Below, piece by piece: positions 18,015 through 26,407 of a DNA stretch of 64,000 nucleotides. Below the pieces are notes generated by a model. That model saw only the letters and a program-made list of their open reading frames with translations. It searched no databases and was not told the DNA's origin. The position numbers and the translations under genes were made by a program. Every line of letters begins with the position of its first letter. Position 1 is the first letter of the stretch. The DNA is from Oscillospiraceae bacterium (GTDB taxonomy: Bacteria; Bacillota; Clostridia; Oscillospirales; Acutalibacteraceae), in assembly GCA_022508805.1 (NCBI GenBank), contig JAFLUM010000002.1, positions 51,394 to 115,393 of the forward strand, given 5' to 3'.

Positions 18015-19199
18015 ATGAAAACAATTTTCAGAAGTATAAAAAACTTTATAAAAGAAACAGATAAAATACTTCTGCTGCTTTGTATGCTGACGTCCGCATT
18101 CGGTTGTGTTTGCGTACTCAGCGCGACGCTGCGCACCATAACTGACAGTTCGCGTTTCTCGCGTGATTTTATCGTTATGGTTGCTGCGGTAATTATGGGA
18201 ATAGCGATTGCCGTTATAATATCTATGATAGACTACGAATTCATTATGCGCTTATGGCCGGTAATTGCACTTTTCTGCATAGGAATTATGATTATAACGC
18301 TTCGCTTCGGTACAGGTCCTAATGACCGACCAGACGTAAAAACATGGCTCAAGCTCGGTGAAACAGGAATATTTTTTCAACCGTCTGAAATAGTAAAAAT
18401 AGGATTTATAATCACCTTTGGCGTACATCTTGAAAAGCTCAAAAACAACATAAATCATCCGCTGTCAATATTACAACTTGGAATACACGCTCTTATTCCC
18501 ATAGGGCTTGTTGTTGTATCTGGCGATATGGGCTCAGCGCTTGTCTTTATAATAATAACAGTAGCGATGCTGTTTACGGCGGGACTGCACTGGGGATATT
18601 TTTTAGGCGGTGGACTTTTGGCACTTGCCGCCGCACCTCTTGCATGGATATTTGTATTGGGAGACATACAAAAAAACAGATTTTTAGCACTCATCTATCC
18701 CGATTTGTACCCAAACATCATATATCAACAGGAACGTGGCTTAGCTGCAATCGGCGGCGGCGGAATAACGGGACAGGGACTTTTTAACGGTACGTACACA
18801 CAGCGAGGAGTCGTTCCGGAAAGTAAAAACGATATGATTTTTTCCGTGATCGGTGAGGAACTGGGACTTATAGGCTGCGTTGCGGCACTGCTTTTACTCA
18901 CTTTTATCGTGCTGAGGATTGCAGGGACAGGTAGACATGATAAACTCGGCAAGACAAAGGTAATGTGTTACGGTGTCGCAGCAATGATTGCCGGACAGGT
19001 TATCATAAACATTGGTATGTGCCTTATGCTTTTGCCTGTTATCGGTATAACTCTGCCATTTTTCAGCGCCGGCGGTTCCTCAAACATCAGTATTTATTTT
19101 GCAATCGGTCTAATAATGAGTTTTTACAGATACAATCAACAGCGTGAACTTATAGACGTAAGTCAATCAAATATTAACAATCCGTTTATGGATATATAG
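18015..19199 (+). CDS. rodA: SEDS-family peptidoglycan polymerase RodA
   Basis: RodA is an integral membrane glycosyltransferase that polymerises lipid II during elongation with a class B penicillin-binding protein. The 394-residue protein has about ten hydrophobic helices. SEDS hallmarks visible are WLKLG followed by FFQPSEIVKI, SGDMGSALV, and the large-loop VPESKNDMIFSVIGEELG containing the catalytic-type Asp, then PFFSAGGSS in the last part. The sequence favours RodA over FtsW or SpoVE but the distinction is not certain. It is followed closely by a small DUF6440 gene. Confidence 0.88.
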   Translation: MKTIFRSIKNFIKETDKILLLLCMLTSAFGCVCVLSATLRTITDSSRFSRDFIVMVAAVIMGIAIAVIISMIDYEFIMRLWPVIALFCIGIMIITLRFGTGPNDRPDVKTWLKLGETGIFFQPSEIVKIGFIITFGVHLEKLKNNINHPLSILQLGIHALIPIGLVVVSGDMGSALVFIIITVAMLFTAGLHWGYFLGGGLLALAAAPLAWIFVLGDIQKNRFLALIYPDLYPNIIYQQERGLAAIGGGGITGQGLFNGTYTQRGVVPESKNDMIFSVIGEELGLIGCVAALLLLTFIVLRIAGTGRHDKLGKTKVMCYGVAAMIAGQVIINIGMCLMLLPVIGITLPFFSAGGSSNISIYFAIGLIMSFYRYNQQRELIDVSQSNINNPFMDI

Positions 19200-19219
19200 A
19201 TTACTTTGAGGTGAAAAAG

Positions 19220-19399
19220 TTGAAAAGCAAAAAAGAAAAAAGATTTTCTATTAAGCACAAAGAAAGTTTATACGGCGGTGAAATAGCTATTATTGTTGAC
19301 ACCAACACAGGTGTAAATTATATTGTTACCTTCGGTTTTGGTCCTACAAGCTTTTCACCGTTATTAGATGAAAACGGAAATATTGTTATAGATAAATAA
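19220..19399 (+). CDS. small DUF6440-type protein
   Basis: This 59-residue protein matches the DUF6440 pattern as I recall it: a basic start KRFSIKH, then IIVDTNTGVNYI, then a Gly-rich turn and a C-terminal SPLLDENGNIV. Many Firmicutes encode such proteins, often several copies, without known function. I choose the TTG at 19220 because GAGGTG precedes it; a GTG at 19211 overlaps that site. It has no signal or membrane segment. It is 20 bases after rodA and before a terminator, so it is probably co-transcribed. Confidence 0.75.
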   Translation: MKSKKEKRFSIKHKESLYGGEIAIIVDTNTGVNYIVTFGFGPTSFSPLLDENGNIVIDK

Positions 19400-19419
19400 T
19401 TTACATTTTAAAATACACT

Positions 19420-19456
19420 CAGGCGGAACAGTTATTTCACTGCTCCGCCTGTTTTT
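19420..19456. terminator. bidirectional terminator between the DUF6440 gene and pcrA
   Basis: CAGGCGGAACAG and CTGCTCCGCCTG pair with one mismatch around an eight-base loop and are followed by TTTTT on the plus strand. The minus strand has a similar T-rich tail, so it can end both convergent units. Confidence 0.85.
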
Positions 19457-19461
19457 GTCAA

Positions 19462-21807
19462 TTATGCTTTTTTTACAGCGCCCATATTTGCCATTATTTT
19501 TTTCGTTCCCACTTTGTCAAAGGCAATTTCCATAAGAGTATCATTACCCATAGGGCGGAGTGAAATTATCATTCCCCTGCCGAATACGCGATGAACAACT
19601 TCCTCGCCAACGATAAATTTTTCAACAGTTTTCTTACTCGCTTCTCCTAAGCCGAACCCGCGTGAAACGGATTTTGTCTGATGATTCATTCCGATACCGG
19701 TGTGTACAGGAATACTATTTTTCGGCTTATTAAATGACTGACAACAATCAGGCGGAAGCTCATCTAAAAAACGTGAAGGTAGGTTATACTTTGTCGAACC
19801 GAATATCATTCTTGACCGTGTATTTAAGAGATAAAGTCTGTTCTTCGCTCGGGTGATACCTACATATGCCAGTCTCCTTTCCTCTTCTATCTCCGACGGA
19901 TCATACATTGACTGCACACCCGGGAAAACACCTTCTTCCATTCCGGGTATGAATACCACAGGAAATTCAAGACCTTTTGAAGAATGGAGCGTCATCAGCA
20001 CGACCGTATCGGCATCAGCGTTATAATTATCAATATCCGTCATTAAAGCGACATCCTCAAGGAAATCGGAAAGGTCACTTTCAGGATTTTCCTCTTTAAA
20101 TCTGATTAGGTTTGAATTAAGCTCGTCAAGGTTCTGCAGGCGCTCCTCATATGTATCTCTGTCAGACATAAGAGATGTTTTATATCCTGTTTCTTCAAGC
20201 ATAGCGAGAAACACCGACGACGGCGACTCACGCAGGAGCAAATCTGCAAACCCCTCAATAAGCCTTGTAAAAGCGATAAGCTTTGAAGCGCTTCGTGAAA
20301 GACGTGCATATTCGTCCGCTGTCTTGAAAACGCTGAAAAGGCTTGTTCCCAAAGTATCGGCAATCTCTTTTGCGGCACTTATAGTTGTCGCTCCGATTCC
20401 TCTTTTGGGAACATTGACGATCCGCTCAACTCTTACGGAATCATCGGGATTTGCGATAACTGAAAGATAAGCCAGTGCATCTTTAATTTCCATTCGGTCA
20501 TAGAATTTATGACCGCCGATAATCCTATACGGTATTCCGCTTCGCACAAGTGAACGCTCTATTGAGTTGGACATGGAGTTCATACGGTAAAGCACTGCAA
20601 AATCACTGAATTTTCTGCCGCTGTTCATCATATTCATAATTTCGTCGGCAATAAATTTACCCTCGCTGTATTCATCGTTGAGGGTATTTACAAGAATTTT
20701 GTCTCCTTTTCCGTTATCGGTCCAAAGATTCTTTCCCTTACGCTGCTCGTTATTAGCAATTACCGCATTAGCGCCGTCAAGTATATTTTGAGTGGAACGG
20801 TAGTTCTGCTCCAACCTTATAACTTTCGCATCTTTAAAATTATTCTCGAAGCTCAAAATATTTTCAATGGTAGCTCCACGGAATTTGTATATACTCTGAT
20901 CATCGTCACCGACAACGCAGATGTTATTATATCCCTCAGACAAAAGTTTTGTAAGAACAAACTGAGCATGGTTCGTATCCTGATACTCATCCACAAGAAC
21001 ATATCGGAATTTTTGTTGGTAGTAACTGCGAACATCGGGATTTTCTTCTAATAACTTAACCGTATTAAAAATAATATCGTCAAAATCCATAGCATCGGCG
21101 TTTTTCAACAGCTTTTGATATTTAACGTAGCACTCGCCAATTTGTCTTTCACGGTAATTGCCGCTATTGAGATTTAAAAATTCATCAGCAGGAACAAGCA
21201 TATCCTTGGCGCGGCTGATCTCAGCCAATATTGATTTATGGGGAAGAAATTTATCGTCGATGTTTAAGAGTCTTTGACAGTCCTTCATTACACGTCTGCT
21301 GTCATCAGTATCATATATAGTGAAATGTGACGAATATCCAAGTAATTCGGCATTTCTGCGCAGTATACGGACGCATATGGAGTGAAATGTTCCGGCCCAT
21401 ATATCGTTTGCCGCCGTACCTACGCGCAGTGCCAATCTCTCTTTAAACTCATTCGCCGCTTTATTGGTAAAGGTAAAAGCAAGTATTTCCCAAGGCTTTG
21501 GAGTATCAACCGCAAGTACATTTTTTATTTGCGGATATACAGTCTCATTACCGTCATAATACTCGCGGAGAAGTTCAGCGGTATTTTCATCATAGTAACT
21601 CTCAATTCTACTTGATCCATATGCTCTGCCGTATTTTATGATATTGGCTATTCTGTTAACAAGTACGGTCGTTTTACCGCTACCCGCACCCGCAAGAATT
21701 AAAAGCGGTCCGTCAACCGATAAGACCGCTTTTAACTGCATATCATTCATTCTTTTAAATTCTTTTTCTATAATTTTATCTCTTAAATTGCAAATTTGCG
21801 ACTGCAT
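19462..21807 (-). CDS. pcrA: ATP-dependent DNA helicase PcrA/UvrD
   Basis: PcrA is a 3'-5' superfamily 1A helicase of DNA repair and rolling-circle replication. The 781-residue protein has the Q motif region MNDMQLKAV, Walker A AGAGSGKTT (39-47), Walker B VDEYQDTN, QNYRSTQNI and the motif VI stretch YVGITRAKNRLYLL. A C-terminal tail VVHRVFGRGMI fits the PcrA RNA-polymerase-binding Tudor-like domain. AGGAG precedes the ATG by nine bases. It is the last gene of a divIVA-like / fumarase-beta / pcrA unit. Confidence 0.94.
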   Translation of the reverse strand: MQSQICNLRDKIIEKEFKRMNDMQLKAVLSVDGPLLILAGAGSGKTTVLVNRIANIIKYGRAYGSSRIESYYDENTAELLREYYDGNETVYPQIKNVLAVDTPKPWEILAFTFTNKAANEFKERLALRVGTAANDIWAGTFHSICVRILRRNAELLGYSSHFTIYDTDDSRRVMKDCQRLLNIDDKFLPHKSILAEISRAKDMLVPADEFLNLNSGNYRERQIGECYVKYQKLLKNADAMDFDDIIFNTVKLLEENPDVRSYYQQKFRYVLVDEYQDTNHAQFVLTKLLSEGYNNICVVGDDDQSIYKFRGATIENILSFENNFKDAKVIRLEQNYRSTQNILDGANAVIANNEQRKGKNLWTDNGKGDKILVNTLNDEYSEGKFIADEIMNMMNSGRKFSDFAVLYRMNSMSNSIERSLVRSGIPYRIIGGHKFYDRMEIKDALAYLSVIANPDDSVRVERIVNVPKRGIGATTISAAKEIADTLGTSLFSVFKTADEYARLSRSASKLIAFTRLIEGFADLLLRESPSSVFLAMLEETGYKTSLMSDRDTYEERLQNLDELNSNLIRFKEENPESDLSDFLEDVALMTDIDNYNADADTVVLMTLHSSKGLEFPVVFIPGMEEGVFPGVQSMYDPSEIEEERRLAYVGITRAKNRLYLLNTRSRMIFGSTKYNLPSRFLDELPPDCCQSFNKPKNSIPVHTGIGMNHQTKSVSRGFGLGEASKKTVEKFIVGEEVVHRVFGRGMIISLRPMGNDTLMEIAFDKVGTKKIMANMGAVKKA

Positions 21808-21819
21808 TTTCTATTACTC

Positions 21820-22353
21820 CTAAATTCTGTCAAACAGGTTTCCACCACTGCAATCAATGGCTACTACCAGCGGAAAATCCTTGAATTGAAGGCGTTTTAC
21901 CGACTCACAGCCAAGCTCTTCAAAAGCTATTACTTCACATTCTTCAATACATTTTGAGGCGAGCGCGCCTGCGCCGCCAACTGCACAAAAATAAACAGCT
22001 TTATTTCTGATTATCGCATCGCAGACTTCTTTGCTGCGCGGTCCTTTTCCGATCATACATTTTAAACCGAGGTCGAGAAATTCGGGTGCATATTTGTCCA
22101 TTCTGCCCGAAGTTGTCGGTCCGCAGCTGCCTATAGCCAAACCGTCGGGGGTCGGCGTGGGTCCTGCGTAATAAATTGCAGCACCGTTCAAATCATAAGG
22201 CAGCTTTTCATTTCGGTCGATAAGCTGTTTTATTTTTTTGTGAGCAGCATCACGCGAGGTATAAACCGTTCCTGACAAGAGAACTCTGTCTCCTACTTTT
22301 AACGTCTCACTGTAATCAGAAATCTGTGAAGTGTTTAAAATATATTCCGCCAC
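21820..22353 (-). CDS. class I fumarate hydratase / tartrate dehydratase beta-subunit protein, standalone
   Basis: The protein (177 residues) matches the C-terminal/beta part of iron-sulphur fumarases and L-tartrate dehydratases. It shows GDRVLLSGTVYTSRDAAH, YYAGPTPTPDG, the substrate loop CGPTTSGRMD and IGKGPRS. The [4Fe-4S] alpha subunit is not adjacent, so the partner must be elsewhere. I choose the GTG at 22351-22353, which has GAGG seven bases upstream; a TTG at 22359 overlaps the preceding stop and has no usable site. The exact substrate, fumarate or tartrate-like, cannot be decided. Confidence 0.85.
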   Translation of the reverse strand: MAEYILNTSQISDYSETLKVGDRVLLSGTVYTSRDAAHKKIKQLIDRNEKLPYDLNGAAIYYAGPTPTPDGLAIGSCGPTTSGRMDKYAPEFLDLGLKCMIGKGPRSKEVCDAIIRNKAVYFCAVGGAGALASKCIEECEVIAFEELGCESVKRLQFKDFPLVVAIDCSGGNLFDRI

Positions 22354-22355
22354 CG

Positions 22356-23102
22356 TCAATCCTCATCTTTGTCAAAAAATCCGCTTAAATCAATTTCAGT
22401 ATTTTGGTTTTCACTATGATAGGAAGCTACCGTATAACTGTCATCAGAATCGCTTACCGGAATGTCAATATTAACATCGTTTGAAAAACCTAATTCCGCT
22501 AAATCAGTATTTATGTTTAGCAAAGCCGAAGCAGACGTATTCAGTTTTGCACCGAGAGCATATACGTCCTTGTGAATTTGTTCTAATGATGAATTGAACT
22601 TTCTTGAAATAACATCAATTTCTTTTAAAAGCATTTCAATTTCATTAGCTTCACGCTTTATATCCTGTGACGCGATAGCGCCGATATCCTTTGCCTTTCC
22701 TCTTGCATCATCAAGAAGGGCATCAGAATACCGTCTGGCATCAATGTATGCTGCACCGATTTGCTTTTCAGCACGTGCAAGTCTTTCGCTTTTATTTTGA
22801 TATTCGTCAAGCTGCTCACGATAGCGACTGTTCTCAGCAATAACCTCTCCAAGCCGTGATGTGAGGTCAGTGACCTCTTTTTCTTTTTCCGCAAGCATTA
22901 AATTTACCTTGTTAAGCTCAGCAAGCTTGTTTTCAAACTCGGCGATTTTATTGCTCAATTTATCTGACTCACTCGATTTTTCGTTAAGCTTTTTCTTGAT
23001 ATCGTTATTCTCTGATTGGAGCGTTTCTATGTACGCCAAAACATCAGCCTTTTTAAAGCCTCCAAACAGTGTAGTTTTCATTACAGTATTGTTGTTACTC
23101 AT
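22356..23102 (-). CDS. DivIVA-like coiled-coil protein
   Basis: This 248-residue protein starts with a short globular part FGGFKKADVLAYIETL, typical of DivIVA/GpsB-type N-termini, and continues as a long heptad coiled coil (about 24-185) with SERLARAEKQIGAAYIDA in the later part. The C-terminal 50 residues are acidic and low in structure. Proteins of this kind target curved membrane or septa. No transmembrane segment is seen. Its specific role is unknown. It leads a transcript with the fumarase beta and pcrA genes. Confidence 0.7.
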   Translation of the reverse strand: MSNNNTVMKTTLFGGFKKADVLAYIETLQSENNDIKKKLNEKSSESDKLSNKIAEFENKLAELNKVNLMLAEKEKEVTDLTSRLGEVIAENSRYREQLDEYQNKSERLARAEKQIGAAYIDARRYSDALLDDARGKAKDIGAIASQDIKREANEIEMLLKEIDVISRKFNSSLEQIHKDVYALGAKLNTSASALLNINTDLAELGFSNDVNIDIPVSDSDDSYTVASYHSENQNTEIDLSGFFDKDED

Positions 23103-23134
23103 TGCAGCTTCCTCTTAAACTTAGATTTAAATCT

Positions 23135-23163
23135 ATTTTAACAGATTTTTTTTATTATGACAA
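23135..23163 (-). promoter_or_regulatory. promoter of the divIVA-like / pcrA unit
   Basis: The minus strand shows TTGTCA (23158-23163), a 17-base spacer and TAAAAT (23135-23140), about 30 bases before the coding start. Confidence 0.6.
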
Positions 23164-23203
23164 CCGATAAAGTAAAATTAAAGCAAAATAATAATAAAAT
23201 AGA

Positions 23204-23232
23204 TAGACATTTGTCTTTTTTAGGTGTAAAAT
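23204..23232 (+). promoter_or_regulatory. promoter of the alpha/beta hydrolase gene
   Basis: TAGACA (23204-23209) and TAAAAT (23227-23232) are 17 bases apart. The GGAGTG ribosome-binding site follows about 15 bases later. Confidence 0.5.
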
Positions 23233-23255
23233 TAAAGCGGAAGGAGTGTTATCTT

Positions 23256-24227
23256 ATGAAAAAAAGTACAAAAAGAGCGCTGATAACTGCGGGTGTTATA
23301 GGGGCAACTGCTTCGGCTACATATATGCTTATCGGCAATGCATTTTATTATGTGATTTTGACAAAGAGAGGACTTAACAGCAATTTTTCAAAAAAACGTG
23401 CCGGAGAGACTAATAACGATCAAGAATATAAAAGATACCTTAACGGCATAATGGAAGAAGATGCGAAGTGGTTTGATTCAGCACATAAAGAAAAAATCGT
23501 CATTCGCTCCGGAAGCGGGAGAAAAAACATCCATGCTGACTATATTTTTGCCGACTCCCCTTCTGATACCTGTGTAGTGCTTGTTCACGGATATACATCG
23601 TCTCCGCGCAATATGGGTATTTATGCAAAAAAGTATCACGAAGAGGGTTATGACGTATTGTTGCCGAGCCTTAACGGTCACGCCGACAGCGAGTCCGGTT
23701 TAGTCACAATGGGCTGGAAAGACCGTCTTGACGTAATTGACTGGATAAATTATCTTACCGAAAGCCGACCCAACATAAAAATCATCATTCACGGTGTCTC
23801 AATGGGCGCCGCAACTGTGATGATGACTACAGGCGAAGAACTTCCGGAAAATGTTAAAGTTGCCGTTGCGGATTGCGGTTACACAACGGTTTGGGATATA
23901 TTCAGTCATAAGCTTACTAACGATATGAAGCTGCCTGAATTTCCTATTCTTTACAGCGCAAATTCAATAAACAGAATCGTTGCAGGATATGATTTCAAAA
24001 AAGCTTCGTCAATAGAACAGCTCAAGAAGTCAAAAACGCCTACGATATTCATTCACGGCGAAATGGACAACTTTGTTCCGTACGGTATGCTGGACGAGGT
24101 CTACAACGCCGCCGCCTGTGAAAAGGAAAAGGTGACGATACCGAACGCGCCGCACGCACGCAATGCCTGCGCCGACCCGGAACTTTATTGGAACTCTGTA
24201 TTAGGATTCATAAAAAAATATCTGTAA
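23256..24227 (+). CDS. alpha/beta hydrolase with N-terminal membrane anchor
   Basis: The 323-residue protein has an N-terminal hydrophobic helix (about 7-32) that anchors it, then a serine hydrolase fold. The oxyanion strand reads VLVHGYTSSP, the nucleophile elbow HGVSMGAA, the acid HGEMDNFVP and the His PNAPHARN, giving a full Ser-Asp-His triad. The nearest relatives are the BAAT/S9-like hydrolases of Firmicutes; the substrate is unknown. I choose ATG 23256, preceded by GGAAGGAG; the frame extends upstream but without a site. It is a single-gene unit ending at a strong hairpin. Confidence 0.82.
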   Translation: MKKSTKRALITAGVIGATASATYMLIGNAFYYVILTKRGLNSNFSKKRAGETNNDQEYKRYLNGIMEEDAKWFDSAHKEKIVIRSGSGRKNIHADYIFADSPSDTCVVLVHGYTSSPRNMGIYAKKYHEEGYDVLLPSLNGHADSESGLVTMGWKDRLDVIDWINYLTESRPNIKIIIHGVSMGAATVMMTTGEELPENVKVAVADCGYTTVWDIFSHKLTNDMKLPEFPILYSANSINRIVAGYDFKKASSIEQLKKSKTPTIFIHGEMDNFVPYGMLDEVYNAAACEKEKVTIPNAPHARNACADPELYWNSVLGFIKKYL

Positions 24228-24234
24228 GATACAT

Positions 24235-24264
24235 AAAAGGAGCGGTTACTTGCCGCTCCTTTTC
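24235..24264. terminator. bidirectional terminator
   Basis: AAAAGGAGCGG and CCGCTCCTTTT form an 11-bp stem with a seven-base loop. It lies between the convergent hydrolase and glucosaminidase genes and has A and T runs on both sides. Confidence 0.9.
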
Positions 24265-24269
24265 TTAGC

Positions 24270-26318
24270 TTACAGAGATTTTATTTCGCCGCTTTTGAAT
24301 TTATATATTCTCAAAGCATCTGCAACTGTCACTTTATTGTCCTTATCGGTATCAGCCGCAGATTGAGCCGTTCCGGAAAGAGTCATTTCCCCTGTTATAT
24401 GCTTATATATCCTCAAAGCATCTGCCAGTGTGACCTCACCGTCAGCGTCAACGTCACCCAAGCGGATATCCGTAGTGACTGTCACCTTACAAGTAGCAGT
24501 AAAACTGCCTACCTGGGCGGTAATAGTTGCAGTACCTTTACCGACTGCAGTGACTTTTCCGTTTGAAACTGTGGCAACCGATTTGTCTGATGTTGTCCAC
24601 GTTACGGTTTTGCTGTCAGTTGTATTTGACGGATTATAAGTGACATTTAAAGTTTGTGAATCACCCTTATACATAGAAAGTGACGTTGCGCTTAGAGAAA
24701 TTCCCTTCAAGGGTATTTTTTGGCTGCTCTTTGTGACATTGATAGTATAGGTGCGTTTTGAGCCGTTTTCAGCCGTTACAACAACAGATATTGTATTACT
24801 GCCGTCCTTAAGACTTATCGTTCCCGTTCCGCTTATTTTTGCTTTTGAATTCACTGCAGCAGCACTGACGTTAAGCGATGATACGCCTGCCGGAACAGTA
24901 AGTGAATAGATTGTTTTTGATGCGTCAAATCCGATTGAGTATCCGTCAACAGTCAAAGTTTTAAGCCAGTTATTAGGACTGTAGTTGTTTGATGCAGGTA
25001 GTTGACAAGCTGATGCGGGCATATTTTTATAATACGGCACTATGAACGTAAAGCTCTGGTCAAGAATGCCGAGGTCACTGTAAGTACCGCGAATAGTGCT
25101 CGATTCACTCGCCGGCGCTGCAAGATTACCCATATACTGATGGTAGTACACTTTATTTGAAGTGTTGAATTTTTGGAAATAAAGCGTGTTCTGCCCGATA
25201 TTAATGTAACTTGCTCCGATCCATTTGGCTCCACCAACAATGGATTTAAATTGAGAATTCCACGGAATCATATATTCGGTTTTCTTCTCTTGGGAGAGCG
25301 AACCGCCGTTTTTGGCAAAATTCAAACCGTTAGCAATCGGGTTAGAGCCCTGATAAGCTCCTATATTATAAAAGTTATAATATCCCTCGTATCCGGGATA
25401 ATTACCGGTAACAGAGCCGCTTGTGCCGCCTGCCGTTTCTAAAATTGCTCTTGAGGCAAGATGATATGGACTTACGTCCGAATACTTTGCGGCATCGATA
25501 AACGCATCGGCATACAAGATATCCTTTGAGTCTTTATCTTTGATTTTTACGCCGTCCATCGCCGGGTATTTTTTCAGCATCTTTTTAACACCGTCAAGAG
25601 TCTGAGTAGATGAATCGTATGAAAGACCCTCAAACATAAACACATTTTTTTCATTGAGGAAATTTCTCGGATCCATATAATATGCGATCGTCTGAGAATT
25701 TGCCTGATACCATGTACCGCTGTCTTGCGGTATCCATTTGTCGTTTCTGAAATCAAAAGCTCCCGTTTGAGTTGAACGGTATGACCAAGGGTAACTGTTA
25801 GGAATAAGACTCCTGCCCAAGTACCCCTCGGCATCCTCAGCAAAGAGGTCGGACCAATTTATACCCGTATTGTAAATAACGAATTTCCAGTTCGGGTGTG
25901 CGGCAAGCAGAGACTTGATATAGCTTTCATACTCTGCAGGAACAGTATCGGGAATGACTACATCGGAATCGTCAATTTCCATAACATAAATGCTGGATAC
26001 ATAGCCGGTCAGCGTAGCCCCGCTAAATGTGAAGTTTATCTTAGACCAATATGGATTAGCAGAGTCATTGTTCGCACACGGTACGGTTTCAAGTATTACA
26101 ACAGTATCACCGTCTCTAAGAGATACATTTTCACCGTTATGGGTCAGTTGGGCATAATTTGTGCCCGGACCTGTTCTGACCCTGAGTGTCGTGTTACCAA
26201 CATTATAAATGTATCCTTTTCTCTCCGCGGCAAAGCTCACAAAGCAGACTGAAAGAGAAAACAACAAAGAAACAGCCAAAACAACTGCAAATAAACCTTT
26301 AAGATATTTATTTCTCAT
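24270..26318 (-). CDS. secreted endo-beta-N-acetylglucosaminidase with SH3, Ig-like and dockerin domains
   Basis: This wall hydrolase cleaves glycan strands of peptidoglycan. The 682-residue protein has, in order, a signal peptide (1-31), an SH3b domain with LRVRTGPGTNY (33-113), a LytG/GH73-type glucosaminidase domain (about 135-435) with the likely catalytic Glu294 in ASRAILETAGG, a cadherin-like beta-sandwich (450-530), a BIG2 Ig-like domain (535-613) and a type I dockerin (617-682) with paired calcium loops GDVDADGEVT and TDKDNKVTVAD. The start at ATG 26316-26318 follows AGGAAG; a longer frame lacks a site. The dockerin suggests binding to a cohesin. Confidence 0.88.
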   Translation of the reverse strand: MRNKYLKGLFAVVLAVSLLFSLSVCFVSFAAERKGYIYNVGNTTLRVRTGPGTNYAQLTHNGENVSLRDGDTVVILETVPCANNDSANPYWSKINFTFSGATLTGYVSSIYVMEIDDSDVVIPDTVPAEYESYIKSLLAAHPNWKFVIYNTGINWSDLFAEDAEGYLGRSLIPNSYPWSYRSTQTGAFDFRNDKWIPQDSGTWYQANSQTIAYYMDPRNFLNEKNVFMFEGLSYDSSTQTLDGVKKMLKKYPAMDGVKIKDKDSKDILYADAFIDAAKYSDVSPYHLASRAILETAGGTSGSVTGNYPGYEGYYNFYNIGAYQGSNPIANGLNFAKNGGSLSQEKKTEYMIPWNSQFKSIVGGAKWIGASYINIGQNTLYFQKFNTSNKVYYHQYMGNLAAPASESSTIRGTYSDLGILDQSFTFIVPYYKNMPASACQLPASNNYSPNNWLKTLTVDGYSIGFDASKTIYSLTVPAGVSSLNVSAAAVNSKAKISGTGTISLKDGSNTISVVVTAENGSKRTYTINVTKSSQKIPLKGISLSATSLSMYKGDSQTLNVTYNPSNTTDSKTVTWTTSDKSVATVSNGKVTAVGKGTATITAQVGSFTATCKVTVTTDIRLGDVDADGEVTLADALRIYKHITGEMTLSGTAQSAADTDKDNKVTVADALRIYKFKSGEIKSL

Positions 26319-26350
26319 ACTTTTCACTTCCTGTCCCAAAATCCTTTTAC

Positions 26351-26379
26351 ATTTTAACAAATTAAAAAATTTTAGTCAA
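26351..26379 (-). promoter_or_regulatory. promoter of the glucosaminidase gene
   Basis: The minus strand has TTGACT (26374-26379), a 17-base spacer and TAAAAT (26351-26356), about 25 bases before the coding start. Confidence 0.7.
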
Positions 26380-26407
26380 GTTGCATATCTTGCCAAAAGT
26401 GTGGATT

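Noticed and set aside
23172..23238. 13-bp direct repeat GTAAAATTAAAGC (23172-23184 and 23226-23238) before the hydrolase gene
   Set aside because: It is AT-rich and each copy holds a TAAAAT-like promoter element; I see no further evidence of an operator.
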